Shown: positions 1-12,068 of the stretch, one piece after another
How the letters are laid out: each line of letters opens with the position of its first letter
Numbering within the stretch: position 1 is the stretch's first letter
Source of the DNA: Adineta steineri
Taxonomy: Eukaryota > Rotifera > Eurotatoria > Adinetida > Adinetidae
Reading direction: 5' to 3'
Assembly: GCA_905250115.1 (NCBI GenBank)
Contig: CAJNOI010000014.1
Location: forward strand, 392,046-456,045
DNA length: 64,000 bases
Translations under genes and position numbers: made by a program
The notes under the pieces: model-generated
Seen by the model: only the letters and a program-made list of their open reading frames with translations
Database searches by the model: none
Told to the model about the DNA's origin: nothing

Positions 1-1810
1 TATTTACGAATATATGATTCCCAAAATTGATCTTCATTTTCAGTTGTTTCGTTTCCGTTCATTTCTTTTGCCAATGAACGAACAACATTTTTCAATGGTT
101 CAGTTTGACAAACTTTCTTAGCTAATTTACAAGCTTCAACTAATTTTCGAACATCTTCTTTATCTTCCAAATACTTTGGATTAATATTTGGATGTGCAAG
201 AGGATCACGACTTGCTAAAGTTATTTCACCTTTAGATTTTGAATGAAGAAGAGTAGGAAGATAGGCCATCGTCGATTGATGTTCACCACAAAGATGTGGA
301 CCGATATATTGTTCGTATACTTCGGGTTTAAAATTGAAATTTTGCAAAAGATTAGCATCGACTGTTAGTGGACAAAAATGTACTTGGATATCAGGTACTT
401 GATTTTTATCTAAAAAAAACAATTCTTTAGAGAAAATATTTGGTGATCGGAGGGCAATGAAAGAGATTTCTGTGATCACCTCGAGTACACTTCAGACACG
501 TTTCACTTTCAGGAGAACTTACCAGTTCCATCGATTTGATGCCAAGCTTCTGCTTCTACAACGCACGATGTCAGACGACCTTTTCCTTCAACTGCCCATC
601 GTTGTAAATTTTCTACAGTTAAATCTCGAGTTGAAAGGGTTGATATGTTAGTTGTATAAATAAGAACAGTCATAATATGATCTTGTAAATTCTTTCCAAC
701 ACCAGGTAGATCAACAATAACTGGAATTTCAAGTTTTTCTAATTCATCACGAGGACCAATTCCAGACAAAAGAAGTATCTGAGGGCTTCCAACAGTACCA
801 GCTGATAGAATCACTTCTTTACCCTGAATAACTTCTTCTTTATCAAGTGAACTGGCACGTTTAATAACGACGCCTAAATATATAGAAAATATTCATTTTA
901 GAACAAAACGCAAAAAACATGGATTTCAAACCTTTTGTTTGCTTTTGTTCATCGACTAAGACACGACAAGTATGTGCATTAATTAATACATGAAGATTGT
1001 CTCGTTTTATTGCCGATAACAAATAACCACTTGCTGTTGACCAACGTTTTCCATGTTTAGTTGAAACTTGTGACAATGTTACACATCCATTGAGAGATTC
1101 TTCAGCATTGTAATCTTTCGTTTGATGAAATCCATTTTTTTCACATGATTCAATAAATAATTGATTGATTTCATTTGAATCTTCTAATAGAGTGACATCC
1201 ATCATACCTTTATTTTCATCATGATTACGAAATTTATCATTTTCTGGAATTGAATTGATATCAGCTCGTTCTAATTTTTTAAAATATGGTAACATTTTTT
1301 TAAATGACCATTCTGGTAATTCCCAATTATCATAATCATGTGGATCACCGCGAACATATTGCATATAGTTGATCGAAGAACAACCTCCGAGTACTTTTCC
1401 ACGCGGCCAATTACCTTGTTGATTAATGCAATTAAAATGTGAATGAACTTGAGGTGTAGTTTTATATTGCCAATCAATATCACCACGTTGACAATTTCCA
1501 CTAAAATACATACGATACATGTTCTAATTCTTGGCATATAAAATTCTTTCTCTTACCATGCAGCTGGCATATGGATTATATCATTTGTATCGGCACCACC
1601 AGCTTCAATTAGAAGAACTTGTTTATTATTATCTTCAGATAAACGATTGGCTAAAACAGCACCTGCTGAACCAGAACCAACAATTATATAATCATATACA
1701 ATTCCATCAGTTTTTGTTTGAGAAAAATCACGTTCCCAACGTTGTACAACAGATGGATTTTCACTGATAACTGGCGCAGCAGCTTGTTCAGCAATATTTG
1801 TGTTCGACAT
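1..1810 (-). CDS. GMC-family FAD oxidoreductase (choline/glucose dehydrogenase type), partial
   Basis: Four exons: 1810-1557, 1500-932, 873-523 and 409 to the window edge; introns of 56, 58 and 113 nt with GT-AG ends and frame kept across each. The N-terminus carries the FAD dinucleotide motif [14 protein letters not shown] followed by LLIEAGG. The [13 protein letters not shown] block is the GMC signature 1, and [18 protein letters not shown] is signature 2. The substrate-domain sequence follows, but the C-terminal catalytic His/Asn region lies beyond position 1. Family role: FAD-dependent oxidation of an alcohol (choline, sugars and others). No signal peptide is visible. An open frame suggesting a start of exon 2 at 1520 is an illusion; the TTTTAG acceptor ending at 1501 gives the better join, reading [14 protein letters not shown]. 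Substrate cannot be decided from sequence. Confidence 0.9.
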
Positions 1811-2803
1811 AATTTATATGATGATAACTAAATCAAATGTAAAATGGAAAGGATAATACGGTTTCACAATCATACAAATTGTTAACACTAGAGAGTGTAG
1901 GCTACTTGCGGTCAATCCTAACAAACAAAATCTTTCACTATTCTTTTGTTTTCGTTATCAGGTTTATTCTGATATTTCACTTATTAAACAATTTTTCTAA
2001 ATCAATAACTATATATGAGGAAAAAACAGGTCGCATCGCTAGATTTTGAGCCTAAATAATTCATCAATTTCATGACAATACCTTATTCTCAGCTGAAATG
2101 CTGTCAATTAAAAACTTAGAATAAATAACAAAGCTAACGGGTTATTGCGATTCAGCAAGCGCCATCTTATGATGAATAAAATCGGTATGTTTTTAAACAT
2201 TTAAGGTAACGAAAACGATGAAAATAACTGGTTTTATCAGTGACGAAGGAGAAAAATACTAGTGGTTTTTTTTCGTTCTGTCGTTCGTGCACGTTGTTTG
2301 TCGAACGAAAGAACGCATATATAAACATTTTCTTTTCTACATATAAAGCAATTCGTAGGTGATGACGATTTATTCCATTTTTATTCAGATATTTGTTTGG
2401 AAAAAATTTCAACTTAATGTATAAAATATTTTATTTTCTTTCGCGACTACAATTTTATTAGATCGATGATATTTCTGTAATAAAAATAGGAAGTAAAAAA
2501 AACATTGGTATAATCGTCCACTTCCTTCATTTCTGATCAAAGCAAAATGTTTTACCTGTATAGTAACGATTTGATTTTTAACCAAGTGTAAAAGCCCAGT
2601 TTTTCATCATATATATAAATATATATATATATATATATGCAAACACGAACGCAGTTACCCACGTAGCACCTCATTTTAAATGGTTACAAATCCAACTAAT
2701 AATTTTTTTCAGTTCTATTATTCTCATGATGGAAGTTAATGATTGATTTATACGAAAGTATTTTTTTATTTTGTTTTGAGAATTTTTCAATTTGGTGGGA
2801 AAG

Positions 2804-2992
2804 ATGTCACCCACAGACAAGAAATTATCTTTATTCTATCACATACATTACAGTACTTTTGATTTTATGAGTGACTACATCGAATATAGTCAACAACTAT
2901 TGGAATTATTTTTTCAAGATTTTGGTTGTCAAAAGTTGAATATTATTCAAAATAAATATCATGTTCAGAATCCGCATGAAACAATACACTAG
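2804..2992 (+). CDS. Possible small ORF, unknown
   Basis: A 62-residue reading frame from ATG at 2804. It is rich in aromatic residues (FYHIHYSTFDF) and Gln/Asn and has no signal peptide or known motif. No supporting splice structure is seen. It may be a chance ORF or the remnant of a larger gene. Confidence 0.15.
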   Translation: MSPTDKKLSLFYHIHYSTFDFMSDYIEYSQQLLELFFQDFGCQKLNIIQNKYHVQNPHETIH

Positions 2993-3424
2993 AAGGGTAG
3001 ATGTGGGTGATGAATTCAAGGCACTGATACCCTAAAAGTAATAATAAACTTTCTTGATATAATAATGATATTTTTTCATAAACATCAATATGTTTTGAAT
3101 ATAAGTACGCCATTGGCATAAGCTCATATGAATTATATTCGTCATCTAACCATCAGCAGCTTTCTTTCTCATCTTTTATCTTTTTCATGTACCTGTCAAT
3201 ATATGATTTTATATTGTATTCGATTAAGCTTGTTTTTTCTAACAGAAAAAGTTTACGTTTATTAAATCTATGTAATTAATTTCTAAGTGCCCACATCCAC
3301 ATACAATTTCAGCTCTCCACCTTATAGTACTGATGGCTTAAGAAGGTCACACTATGTAAAAACACCATTGTTCTATCACATATGCGAAGAAAACATTGTT
3401 TGTCGTCTATAATGAAAGAAAATC

Positions 3425-3498
3425 TTGAGGGTGCGAGTGTGAATATAGGTGTGTCTTTAGTCATGTCGATACAAACCTACCCACATCCTCACCCTCAA
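3425..3498. repeat. Telomere-like inverted repeat (hairpin) 1
   Basis: The left arm begins TTGAGGGTG and the right arm ends CACCCTCAA, a perfect 9-bp inverted match. The arms contain degenerate GT-rich and CA-rich motifs around a loop of roughly 25 nt. Confidence 0.75.
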
Positions 3499-3930
3499 AA
3501 ATTATTTGCATTTTTTGTGTTTCATCCTAAGAAGACAAACAGTTTACTCGCAAAGCTACTCATATCTTTCTTTCTTTCTATTCTGTTTTTCACCTTAACG
3601 TTTAATTTTAAAGAATAAAACGAATTCTCTAACAGTGACCATTATTAAAATCGTAAGAATGGATCCGTGTATTATTCAACAGATTAGTAAAAAAGATTAC
3701 AGTACAAAAACTACTACTCCTCTAATGTAGTGTAAGTGATTTAAAGACGAGTTGTGACTATTCGAGTATAAAACTCTTATTATAGGGTTCAATTTCTGTT
3801 AAATAATATCGTAGCATCAGTCTGCAAAGTCCTGAATTATGTTCTGTTTGAATTAAAGATCGACCGATCCCTGTATAGTATCATGATAAGGGCTTATGGC
3901 AGCAATATCAGACAACGAAGAACATAACAT

Positions 3931-3993
3931 TTGAAGGGTGGGTGTGAAAATATAGTATCTCTCATCCACCCACACCCACGCCCACACCATCAA
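3931..3993. repeat. Telomere-like inverted repeat 2
   Basis: GGGTGGGTGTG on the left faces CCACCCACACCCACGCCCAC on the right with a short AT-rich loop between. The right arm is longer than the left. Confidence 0.75.
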
Positions 3994-4335
3994 GATAAAA
4001 TTCGAAAACAAACGTAAACGCATCACATTACAGTTACTGGAAAAGATTTTGTAAGACGGTGTGTGTATTATATTTATAAAACACCCCTAACAGTTACACT
4101 GCTATCTATACCCATAACCGCACGATAGTCAATTCTATCGCGTTTTTTCCCTTTCTTTCATAGTTTTGACTCATATCTGATATGATAAAACATGACGCCA
4201 TGTACATAATTTCGACAACAACAAGAAAAATGTTTTTTCATCCCACTCTGAGAAATAACGAATCTTTTTTTTACCTATAAATTTTCAATAACTTTTAGTC
4301 ATTGCAGTCACTTTACAGCTTCACAACAAACAGTT

Positions 4336-5109
4336 ATGAATGATTATAATCAAAATAAACATTGTGAATTTGGTACGAACAATCCTACATTAATGGAAAA
4401 CCCTTTTTGGAAATGTATGGTATGTGATCCACATCTAATTGGCTACGATGGTCGCGAAAACAATAACGATGATGTTGTGGATGACATTGATACTTGTCAT
4501 CCTCAATGGTGTTTTTCTCGGTTCGGAGCTACACAAACTTATTTACCAGATGGACGGCTGATTCGTATTGGAGGTGAACATGAAGATTGTTATGATGATG
4601 ACTTTCAAATTTATAATGATGTTGTTGTCATACGAAATCCACATATAGTGCAAGGACCACCTATGTACTTTTTACCTATACCGGATAACTTTCCACTGGA
4701 AAGAAAACAACATGGCACTTTATCAGGTTCAGATATATTAGGAACAACGAAGGTTGAAGATGTTACTATCTATGGATATCCTGAACATGTGTTTCCACCA
4801 ACAGATTTTCATACAGCTACTTACGTTAAAAATAATGAGACCAAGGATGAATTCATCTATATTATTGGTGGTTTGGGATATATGACATCCTCTCATCGTA
4901 GAGAGACTCATGTCTATCGTCTCCGTCTATCAGATTTTAGCATACAACGGATAAAAACGACAGGCAATGGACCAGTGGGGTGTACGGAACGTCATCGTGC
5001 GACATTAGAAACAGTCGGAGGTCGAAACATGATTGAAATTTGTTTGAAAAACCATAGACGTTACAGATTGGACATTGAAACTGCTGTATGGGAACAGATT
5101 AATAACTAA
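4336..5109 (+). CDS. Kelch-like beta-propeller protein
   Basis: A complete single-exon gene of 257 residues from ATG at 4336. Two kelch-type blade cores are visible: a block ending GRLIRIGGEHEDC, and DEFIYIIGGLGYM followed by HVYRLRLSDFSIQRI. Kelch blades usually carry a Gly-Gly pair followed by Tyr/Trp, which fits both. Only two or three blades are present, fewer than the five to seven of a closed propeller, so it may oligomerise or be partial. The N-terminus has a Cys pair (CMVC) and an acidic Asn/Asp stretch. No signal peptide or TM segment. The lack of introns, in a neighbourhood where introns are common, makes retroposition or horizontal transfer possible. Function is unknown beyond a likely protein-binding role. 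Confidence 0.65.
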   Translation: MNDYNQNKHCEFGTNNPTLMENPFWKCMVCDPHLIGYDGRENNNDDVVDDIDTCHPQWCFSRFGATQTYLPDGRLIRIGGEHEDCYDDDFQIYNDVVVIRNPHIVQGPPMYFLPIPDNFPLERKQHGTLSGSDILGTTKVEDVTIYGYPEHVFPPTDFHTATYVKNNETKDEFIYIIGGLGYMTSSHRRETHVYRLRLSDFSIQRIKTTGNGPVGCTERHRATLETVGGRNMIEICLKNHRRYRLDIETAVWEQINN

Positions 5110-5966
5110 AAACTAGAATTTTGCCAACTGTACACTTATCTAACCATGATATATAGTTTTTAAAAATTGAAAATACAACTTTTCGAAATACTTTTATAAT
5201 AATTATCGTTTGGCAACTACTTTAATTTCATTTCATTAACTGTATGAATCTGTTATGGAATAATAAATAAAAGAAAATCATTTATGCCTTAATATTTATA
5301 AAGAAGTCAAACTTAACTGAAAGTTGTGTTTTGTAAAGATTTCTCAAATAACATGAGTAAAGAAAGGAAATAAATATTATTTAGTTAAATGCTTACCAGT
5401 AAACTACTTGATAACATTATCATTATGAAATACTAAAACATTAGTCGAATCATGAAGTCAAAAACTATCATAATAGATGTGGGTATTGATATGAATAAAT
5501 CGAATCGCATTGTAAGCACTCATCTACGTCAACACACACACATTGATACCTATTATAAATCATTGCTTATATCACTCGGTTACGTAATATACCTATTAAA
5601 AAGAAATCGATCACATGTTGAAGACCCTTATGAATGTTAATGTATGCATAATATATTGAGAGAGAGAGAGCACTCTATGAATAAATATGATTTTGAGAAG
5701 TATACGTCAACTTTCTTTTATATTTATCGAATAAAAGATTAAAGTATTAAAAGAAGAAAATAAATATTGAGATGATAATATGTTTAATCCTACCGACGTC
5801 AATTTTCACACACCAAAGTCCTCTAGTTCATCTAGTTGAAAAATTTCAAATGAAGATTTGATGTTAATTCTTTAAATTATGAACACAATCGAGTTTAAAA
5901 AAGACATCGGAAAATATAAAAAAAAATGAAAAAAATTCTGTAAAATAATGTTTATATGTTTTGTAT
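5110..5966. other. Intergenic, between convergent genes
   Basis: 3' flanks of the kelch-like gene and of cytochrome b561, with AATAAA-type signals near 5261 and a short (GA)n run at about 5660. No supported gene seen. Confidence 0.6.
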
Positions 5967-6739
5967 TCATTTGTCAACATTTTCATCAGGCGGTCGTTGA
6001 TAATCAGAAGTTGAAACTAAATAAATAACTAATATACCAAATAAAGCTGTAAATACACCAAAAAAATTTATAATTAAACGTCTTTTTTGTTCAACATCAT
6101 TGGTTGTAAAAAATGATGAACCATATCCATGTTCAGATAAACCTGCTATAACTGTAACTACAGCTAATACAAATATAATTCTTCCCCAAAGACGATGACT
6201 AAAATAAAGTAATACTAATTAATTATTAAAAAAGAAAAGAAAAGAAAAAAAACTTACGTTGGCATGTATGCACTTCGAATTTTTAAACTTAATTTTGGAA
6301 ATAAAAAAGTTACAAAACCAAATATCCATTGAAAAAAGAATAAAATTAGTGTTGTTAATCCAAGCCATGAATGAAATGATATAAAATGTATTGAACTACG
6401 ACTCATTTTATATCGAATGATTGCAACAAGTCCAACAAGAGCAAAAGTTAATGATATTATAAGAAAACCAGCATGAAGAATTTTCACTATTAATTTACGT
6501 GTTGATTTTAATGTTCGATATAAAAGTATGGCATTTCCAAAACAAAATACTAAACCAGTTGTCATCATTACTGGATGATAACTAAATGGATTTGCATTCC
6601 AATCATAATAATAATTAGAATAGAGGCCTTGAGCATAAAATAAAGAAACCAATATAATACTTATTATACCAAATATTTCACATATAATCAATAATATTCG
6701 ATAAGTTAATTCAGTATTTTTGTCTAATATACCAAACAT
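5967..6739 (-). CDS. Cytochrome b561 family transmembrane electron carrier
   Basis: Two exons, 6739-6258 and 6198-5967, joined across a 59-nt GT-AG intron; 237 residues. Six hydrophobic segments are visible. Four haem-ligand His residues typical of the family can be seen in YHPVMM, LHAGF, FHSWLG and SEHG, and the HRLWGR segment after the fourth helix also fits. Family role: ascorbate-dependent transmembrane electron transfer (for example ferric reduction or monodehydroascorbate recycling) in endosomal, vesicle or plasma membranes. The ATG at 6739 is chosen, but the frame stays open upstream into the 100-base gap at 6762, so a longer N-terminus is possible. Confidence 0.9.
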
Positions 6740-6761
6740 TTTATTTAATCTCAAATTTTAA

Positions 6762-6861
6762 NNNNNNNNNNNNNNNNNNNNNNNNNNNNNNNNNNNNNNN
6801 NNNNNNNNNNNNNNNNNNNNNNNNNNNNNNNNNNNNNNNNNNNNNNNNNNNNNNNNNNNNN
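6762..6861. other. Assembly gap (100 N)
   Basis: A run of exactly 100 Ns, the usual placeholder for a scaffold gap of unknown size. It lies just 5' of the cytochrome b561 gene and may hide its promoter or first exon. Confidence 0.99.
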
Positions 6862-8152
6862 GGCAATAAATTTTATGTAAAGGATGATTGCGAAGAAACA
6901 AAGAAGCGAAACACTTTTCTGCGAGGGTGTAGTTTCTGAGAGCATGTATGAAGCATCCATCAAAAATCATCTTTTTAAAGTGAACTTCACAACAAATAAT
7001 TAAATAACCTGTGTTATGTCTCCTTTTTTGCTAACTCTACCAGAAACAGTATTGACAAAAAAGGTTTTTGAAAAATTTTAACCTGTAAAATTCCAAACTC
7101 TCCGGGCCGATTGATTTTATTTACAACCGATCCGGTTCCAGTGCTGATATCGGCGGATAAATAATTAGTTTAAAGAACTAATCACGAGTTAAGCTTCAGT
7201 CACATAGAATTTTGATGATGTGATAATAAGAATAGAATGAAAGATGATCCTAATTTATATCGAGTTCAAAATAAAAATAAAAAAACCTCTGAAACAGTAA
7301 AGAACTATTAGAATCAATTCACTCAGAAGAAAAATATGTTTCACTTCTTTGGTGTTTTCTTAAAACCTATTTATATCCGTTTTATTTATATTTTTCAATA
7401 AACAGCTTTATAAGACTAGTAAAATGAACTATGTGTAATTAATTTTCTGTTTTTCTTTGTTTCGTTCACTCAGAAAAACCTTTTACATTGCTCGTTTATT
7501 GAAAATCAAAATTATAAATATTTGAGCATGAGAAGCTTTGCTTTCCGCAAATAAACTAAGTGACACTGTCGTATTTTGCTTTTGATTTCAAGAAAAAGTC
7601 TCCTGATCAACTCCTGTTTCTTAACGAAAAACCTCTAAATTCTAAAATTTCGATTTGGCAACTCTGATTTACATACATATGTAGATTTCATTTATGGTCA
7701 CCTTGATTTGAAGTTTAGCCGTTATATATTTTACTCTCATATAAATGTAAAAGCAAACGCAAAAAGATTTTCTTTTTATTATCCTCGATAAAAATGTTAC
7801 AAATGAAAGTGCATATACTATATGAAAAGAAATGAAGGCATCATAAATAATAAAAAAAACATTTTTTGATATACCCATGATGATCACGATAATATTAGCT
7901 CTTATTAAGAGAGAGACAAATGCATACTTACAGAATTGGAATAACAAATGTGAAAAAAGAAGAAGAAATAAAAAATACGACACGAAAGGTTAAAACAACG
8001 AAGAAATAAAAATGTATTTCTTATTTAAATATTTTCTACATATTGTTACTCTGTCACAATAAAAAACATCCATTTCAAAAGGTACGATTCGTATCTATTA
8101 TATCTTTTATTCAGCAAAGGTATGATTATAATTATTTAGGTAGAATTCGAAA
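6862..8152. other. Intergenic, AT-rich
   Basis: No supported gene. ORFs here are low-complexity Phe/Ile-rich frames expected in AT-rich DNA. A GGCAACTCTG motif near 7655-7665 resembles one end of the hAT-like MITE at 61442-61883, but no partner end with matching target duplication was found. Confidence 0.5.
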
Positions 8153-9233
8153 ATGCAAAATAATTTACAGATATCAACAATATTTCCTGCCGAGTCTTTA
8201 GTTTCGAACCAACACGAAGTTGAACTTAGTGGTATTCGTATGAATAATGATAATTATACTATTAATTCGAAAAGAAGTCTCTCATATGGAAAATGCAATT
8301 GGTTTACTAAATTTCTTAACATGATGCTTAAAAAGTATAATTGTATCGATGTAGAAACACGTGGTATTGAACGTATATTATCAGAAGATCGTACCGATTG
8401 CAAAACTATCAATATAGCAATGATGTGGGTAAGATAGCTTGGGGGAAGGGGGGGGGGGCTGAGTGAGGGTAATTACTATCGATTTTATATTTATTAGTTT
8501 GGTGCAAATATAATTATACCAAGTTTTGCTAGTGGTATACTTGGTCCAGCACTATTCAAACTAAGTCTCTATGAATCATTTGTAACAATCATCTTTGGCA
8601 CTTTACTTGGTATTATTCCAGTAGCAGCTATAGCCTGTTTTGGTCCAGCATCGGGCCTACGCACAATGGTCTATTCTCGTTACAGTTGGGGTTATTATGG
8701 TGCTTCGATAATGTCAGTTATTAATATTATTGTGTCACTTGGTTGGGCGGCTATAAACAGTATAACAGGTGCACAAACATTACGTGTTGTATTTAATGAT
8801 TCAATACCAATGGTTGTTGGTATAGTTATTATTTCTATTATATCAATGATTGTCTCATTTGTTGGTTATAAATGGCTTCATATTTATGAACGATATTCAT
8901 GGATACCAATATTTATAGCATATTGTATATTAGCAGGAGTTGGTGCAAAATATTTTACATCTTCTAAAATGGTTAGATTTTCAAATAGTATAGTGAATCT
9001 TATTCTTAGATATGATCGATTTTCGAAAAAAAAGGAACAGAAGCTTTGTTGAGAAAAAAGTTTGATGAAAATATTGAATTCATATTCGAGTGGATAAAAT
9101 TTAAAATATATATACATCACTTATAGGTACCTATCAATGCAACAACATTGAACAATGATAGTCGTCGTGCACAAATATCTCGTATTTTAAGTTTTGGCGC
9201 AACATGTTTTAGTATTTCGTCTAGTTGGTGTAC

Positions 9234-9241
9234 GTGTGCAG
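9234..9241. repeat. Target-site duplication, left copy
   Basis: GTGTGCAG directly before the left terminal inverted repeat, identical to 12061-12068. It fits the nTnnnnAn preference described for Ac-group hAT elements. Confidence 0.95.
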
Positions 9242-9264
9242 TAGAGATGTGCAGGGTAAGCATT

Positions 9265-9437
9265 TTTCATACCCTGACCCTACCCTATGAAAATTTCTTT
9301 TACCCTGACCCTACCCTACCCTACCACCACCGTACCCTTACCCTACCCTACCCTACTATCTCCACCATTTATCGTACCCTGACCCTACCCTACCCTATGC
9401 TATTTAAATCATTACCCTACCCTACCCTACCCTACTA
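9265..9437 (+). repeat. Subterminal TACCC array, left side of the hAT element
   Basis: Tandem TACCC pentamers with periodic CCTGACCC variants and short AT-rich spacers. Similar arrays occupy the other end of the element, so they are part of it and not of the host gene. Confidence 0.9.
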
Positions 9438-9518
9438 ATTGAAATTTTTTTATCAAAGAATAAGTACGTATGATAAATAACTTTTTTCATTTTATTTCCA
9501 AATAATAATAACTTTTGA

Positions 9519-11659
9519 CTATTCAATGCATTTTCTGAAATTTCTTAATAACAAAATATCGTTCACAGCATCTTCATTTAAATTTTGTCTTCTTTCTTCT
9601 AATATTCGACCACTAGTACTGAAAACTCGTTCACTAGTTGCACTACTAGCTGGTACACCTAATAATGATCGCGCCAATAGACTAAGTTGCGGGTAATTTA
9701 TCGACCATTTTTTCCACCATGCTAATAATGATTCATTATGCATATATACAACCTTGGCTTTGATATATCGTTCAACTTCATCAATATCCTCTTCCGCGTC
9801 AGATTCGGACTCATTGTTTTGAGCAAAGTCATGGAGAACATCTTCTTGACATGATTCACTTTTTTTCATTCGTTTTGGTGTTTTTCCAGGTGTACTAACA
9901 TTATCTACGACATAAACATCTTTATGTTGTTTATTAGGTTCAGCTGCTTTGATCGTTTTCAACATTGTTCGTGTAGCTTTATGTACTTCTTCACGTTCTT
10001 TTTGACTGTATGACTAAAAGAGAAAGCATATTATTTTGGATTATTGCAGAATAGATGTGGTAGTAGATGTCCTTTGTATTCTAGACACTTACTAAAAGAT
10101 TTTTGCTGACAGGATGCAAAAAAGTCGCAATATCGTGTAATTGTGTTAACCACATACTTTGTTCAATATGAGTTAAAATATTTTTTTTTAACTGTTTGAT
10201 TACTGCATTATCTGCACTTTTAGTTTCACAAACATTTTTCAATTTAGTTGTCCATGGTAATACTAAGTGTAATGTTGGTTCTTGATCAGATGACAACTGT
10301 TCACTTGCTTTCTTGAAAGTTAATAAAATATCACCAATACCTTTTAGTAATGCATAATCAATTTGATCTATATAATCTCCATATTCTTTTCTTTCTACGA
10401 GAATAGATTCTATTTCTTTGAAATTCTTTTCAATAGAATACAACATATCATATACAGTATTCCATCTAGTATCACATTGTTGCTTCAAAGTAGTTGTTAA
10501 CATGCAATTTAATTCACAACGTTTAAAATGCGTGACTAATTCACCAGAAGCTTTGATCAATGCATTTATCTTAGGACATTCTTCAAGTGAATGCTTTACA
10601 ACTAGATTTAAACAATGACCTAGAAGAATAAAAGAACAACATTAATATAAAAAAAAAAGTATTTTTTCATGAAAATCGAAATTGTATCACTTTACTTATT
10701 TTTAAAAAGCAAGCAAAAAGTATATTCGTAAATAAGAATCATTTTCTTTTCATATTCTCGCGAAAATACTTACACACACATCGAAGATGAACTTCTGACT
10801 GAAGACCAGAGATAAAGTTTGACCCATTATCCGTCAGATAAATTATATGAGTCTCTTCAGGATTAATACCATATGCATTTAATACTGCTTTAATAACTCG
10901 TACTGTACTTTCACCGGTTTTTGCACCTACAAATAAACGAGTTTCTAACATAAATGTAACTGGATGATCATTCTTTGTGTAATGTATGTTGATCGTCAAA
11001 TAGTTGTCAGTTGTGTAGGTGTTTTTCCAATAGTCAGTTGATAAACCAATAAGTCGCACATGTTGCAAATCTTCACGTAAAATATCCTTTAATTTCAATC
11101 GATATTCTTCTGCAAGTTGTTTAATAGTCCTAGAAACATTTGTTCTATCAGGAAGTAAGTTCTTGACAGATGGTTTGCTACATTTGTTCAAACCAAATTT
11201 ATAACCAGTATCAATTAATGCTTGGCATAATTGTTGAAATCCATCTCCATGAACACTGTTGAACGAACGAATATCGAAAGCGCAATATTTTGCGCAAGAA
11301 ATGGTGATTGATCTTTTATCATCTTGTGAAATACTAATGTCCTTTGTTAAATATTTATCAATCGATGATGTTGATCGATATGTTGTTGTTTTCTTCGTAC
11401 AGCCTTGTACGTGTAAATTTAAAGAATTGGTTCCATTTTTTACTTCATATGATAATAACTGAGTACAAACCGTACATTGTACAAATGGTTCATAAACGTT
11501 ATCTGAATTCTTTATTCTTAATAAATTTGACCAAAATTCACCAGAAGAACCAGTTGGTGGCTCTTTTGTTGTGGTTAAAGTTCCTTCTTTGAGTTGACGA
11601 ATTACTTCTCTTTTTTTTTGTTCAATCTGAGCTCGAGGAGATTTTGTTGACATATTCAT
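9519..11659 (-). CDS. hAT transposase with BED zinc finger
   Basis: Exons 11659-10774, 10619-10093 and 10013-9519, introns 154 and 79 nt; 635 residues with no stop or frameshift. N-terminal BED-type finger around residues 35-85 (FWSNLLRI, CTVC, then a His...Cys pair). RNase H-like core: IGLSTDYWKN supplies the first Asp, YLTDNGSNFISG the second, and the CHCLNLVVKHSLEECPK segment follows across the first splice site. The C-terminal dimerisation domain reads LSLLARSLLGVPASSATSER and then VFSTSGRILEERR, with the expected catalytic Glu in ATSER. This enzyme would bind the element's ends and cut and paste it. An acidic linker (SESDAEEDIDEVE) precedes the dimerisation domain. Confidence 0.93.
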
Positions 11660-11880
11660 ACAGGTAAAAATATTTAATTTTTCAAAGAAAATTTAGTATT
11701 ATAAATAATGAACAATAGAACTTTTGTGAGAGAAAGTATATAAACAAGGAATTACATTGTGATCTATCTTTTTATTTGTTTTCCTTTTATCCAGTCTATT
11801 TGTGCGTTTCTATTTTAAAGAAAATTAATATATGCAGGAGAAAGATGTCGTTCTATAGTGATATATCTAGTTAAAAAAAA

Positions 11881-12043
11881 CTTACCCTTACCCTACCCTT
11901 ACCCTACGACTCTCTTACCCTGACCCTACCCTACCCTACTATCTCCACCATTTATCGTACCCTGACCCTACCCTACCCTACGACTTTCTTACCCTGACCC
12001 TACCCTACCCTGCAGGGTAGGGTAGGGTAGGACAGGGTAAGGG
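11881..12043 (+). repeat. Subterminal TACCC array with terminal palindrome, right side of the hAT element
   Basis: TACCC pentamers with CCTGACCC variants as on the left. Around 12001-12026 the array flips: CCCTACCCTGCAGGGTAGGG is a perfect palindrome centred on a PstI-like CTGCAG, so the last part next to the inverted repeat reads GGGTA. Confidence 0.9.
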
Positions 12044-12060
12044 TACCCTGCACATCTCTA

Positions 12061-12068
12061 GTGTGCAG
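12061..12068. repeat. Target-site duplication, right copy
   Basis: GTGTGCAG directly after the right inverted repeat, identical to the left copy; the permease reading frame resumes at 12069. Confidence 0.95.

Larger units (their letters stand above)
1811..4335. other. Intergenic region, AT-rich, between divergent genes
   Basis: No convincing gene. It holds the 5' flanks of the GMC gene and of the kelch-like gene, a (TA)n microsatellite near 2611-2639, and two telomere-like inverted repeats (listed separately). A 62-codon ORF with ATG at 2804 ends at 2992; it has no recognisable domain and is listed only as a possible small protein. Confidence 0.6.
9242..12060 (-). mobile_element. Complete hAT-superfamily DNA transposon
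   Basis: 2819 bp. The 17-bp terminal inverted repeats TAGAGATGTGCAGGGTA (9242-9258) and its exact complement (12044-12060) are perfect, and both sides carry the 8-bp duplication GTGTGCAG. Inside is one transposase gene on the minus strand, in three exons with an unbroken frame, flanked by subterminal arrays of the pentamer TACCC. Perfect termini, perfect duplication and an intact transposase indicate a recent insertion by a possibly autonomous element. It sits inside an exon of the permease gene. Confidence 0.95.

Noticed and set aside
1500-1556. A very short 33-nt intron ending before the Met at 1520
   Set aside because: It breaks the reading frame. The acceptor at 1501 gives a usual 56-nt intron and restores the conserved GMC sequence.
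1271-1767. ORFs on both strands within the GMC gene
   Set aside because: They overlap exons of the oxidoreductase in other frames and have no domain or splice support.
7020-7665. A possible MITE between CAGTATTGACA (about 7049) and GGCAACTCTG (about 7655)
   Set aside because: The ends match only 8 of 11 bases and the flanking 8-mers differ, so there is no target-duplication support.
7669-7983. 104-codon ORF of mostly Phe/Ile/Tyr
   Set aside because: Its composition is what random AT-rich DNA gives; no motif, no splice sites, no sensible start context.
9148-9438. 96-codon ORF with repeated Thr-Leu-Pro-Tyr
   Set aside because: It is the third permease exon running into the TACCC array of the transposon.
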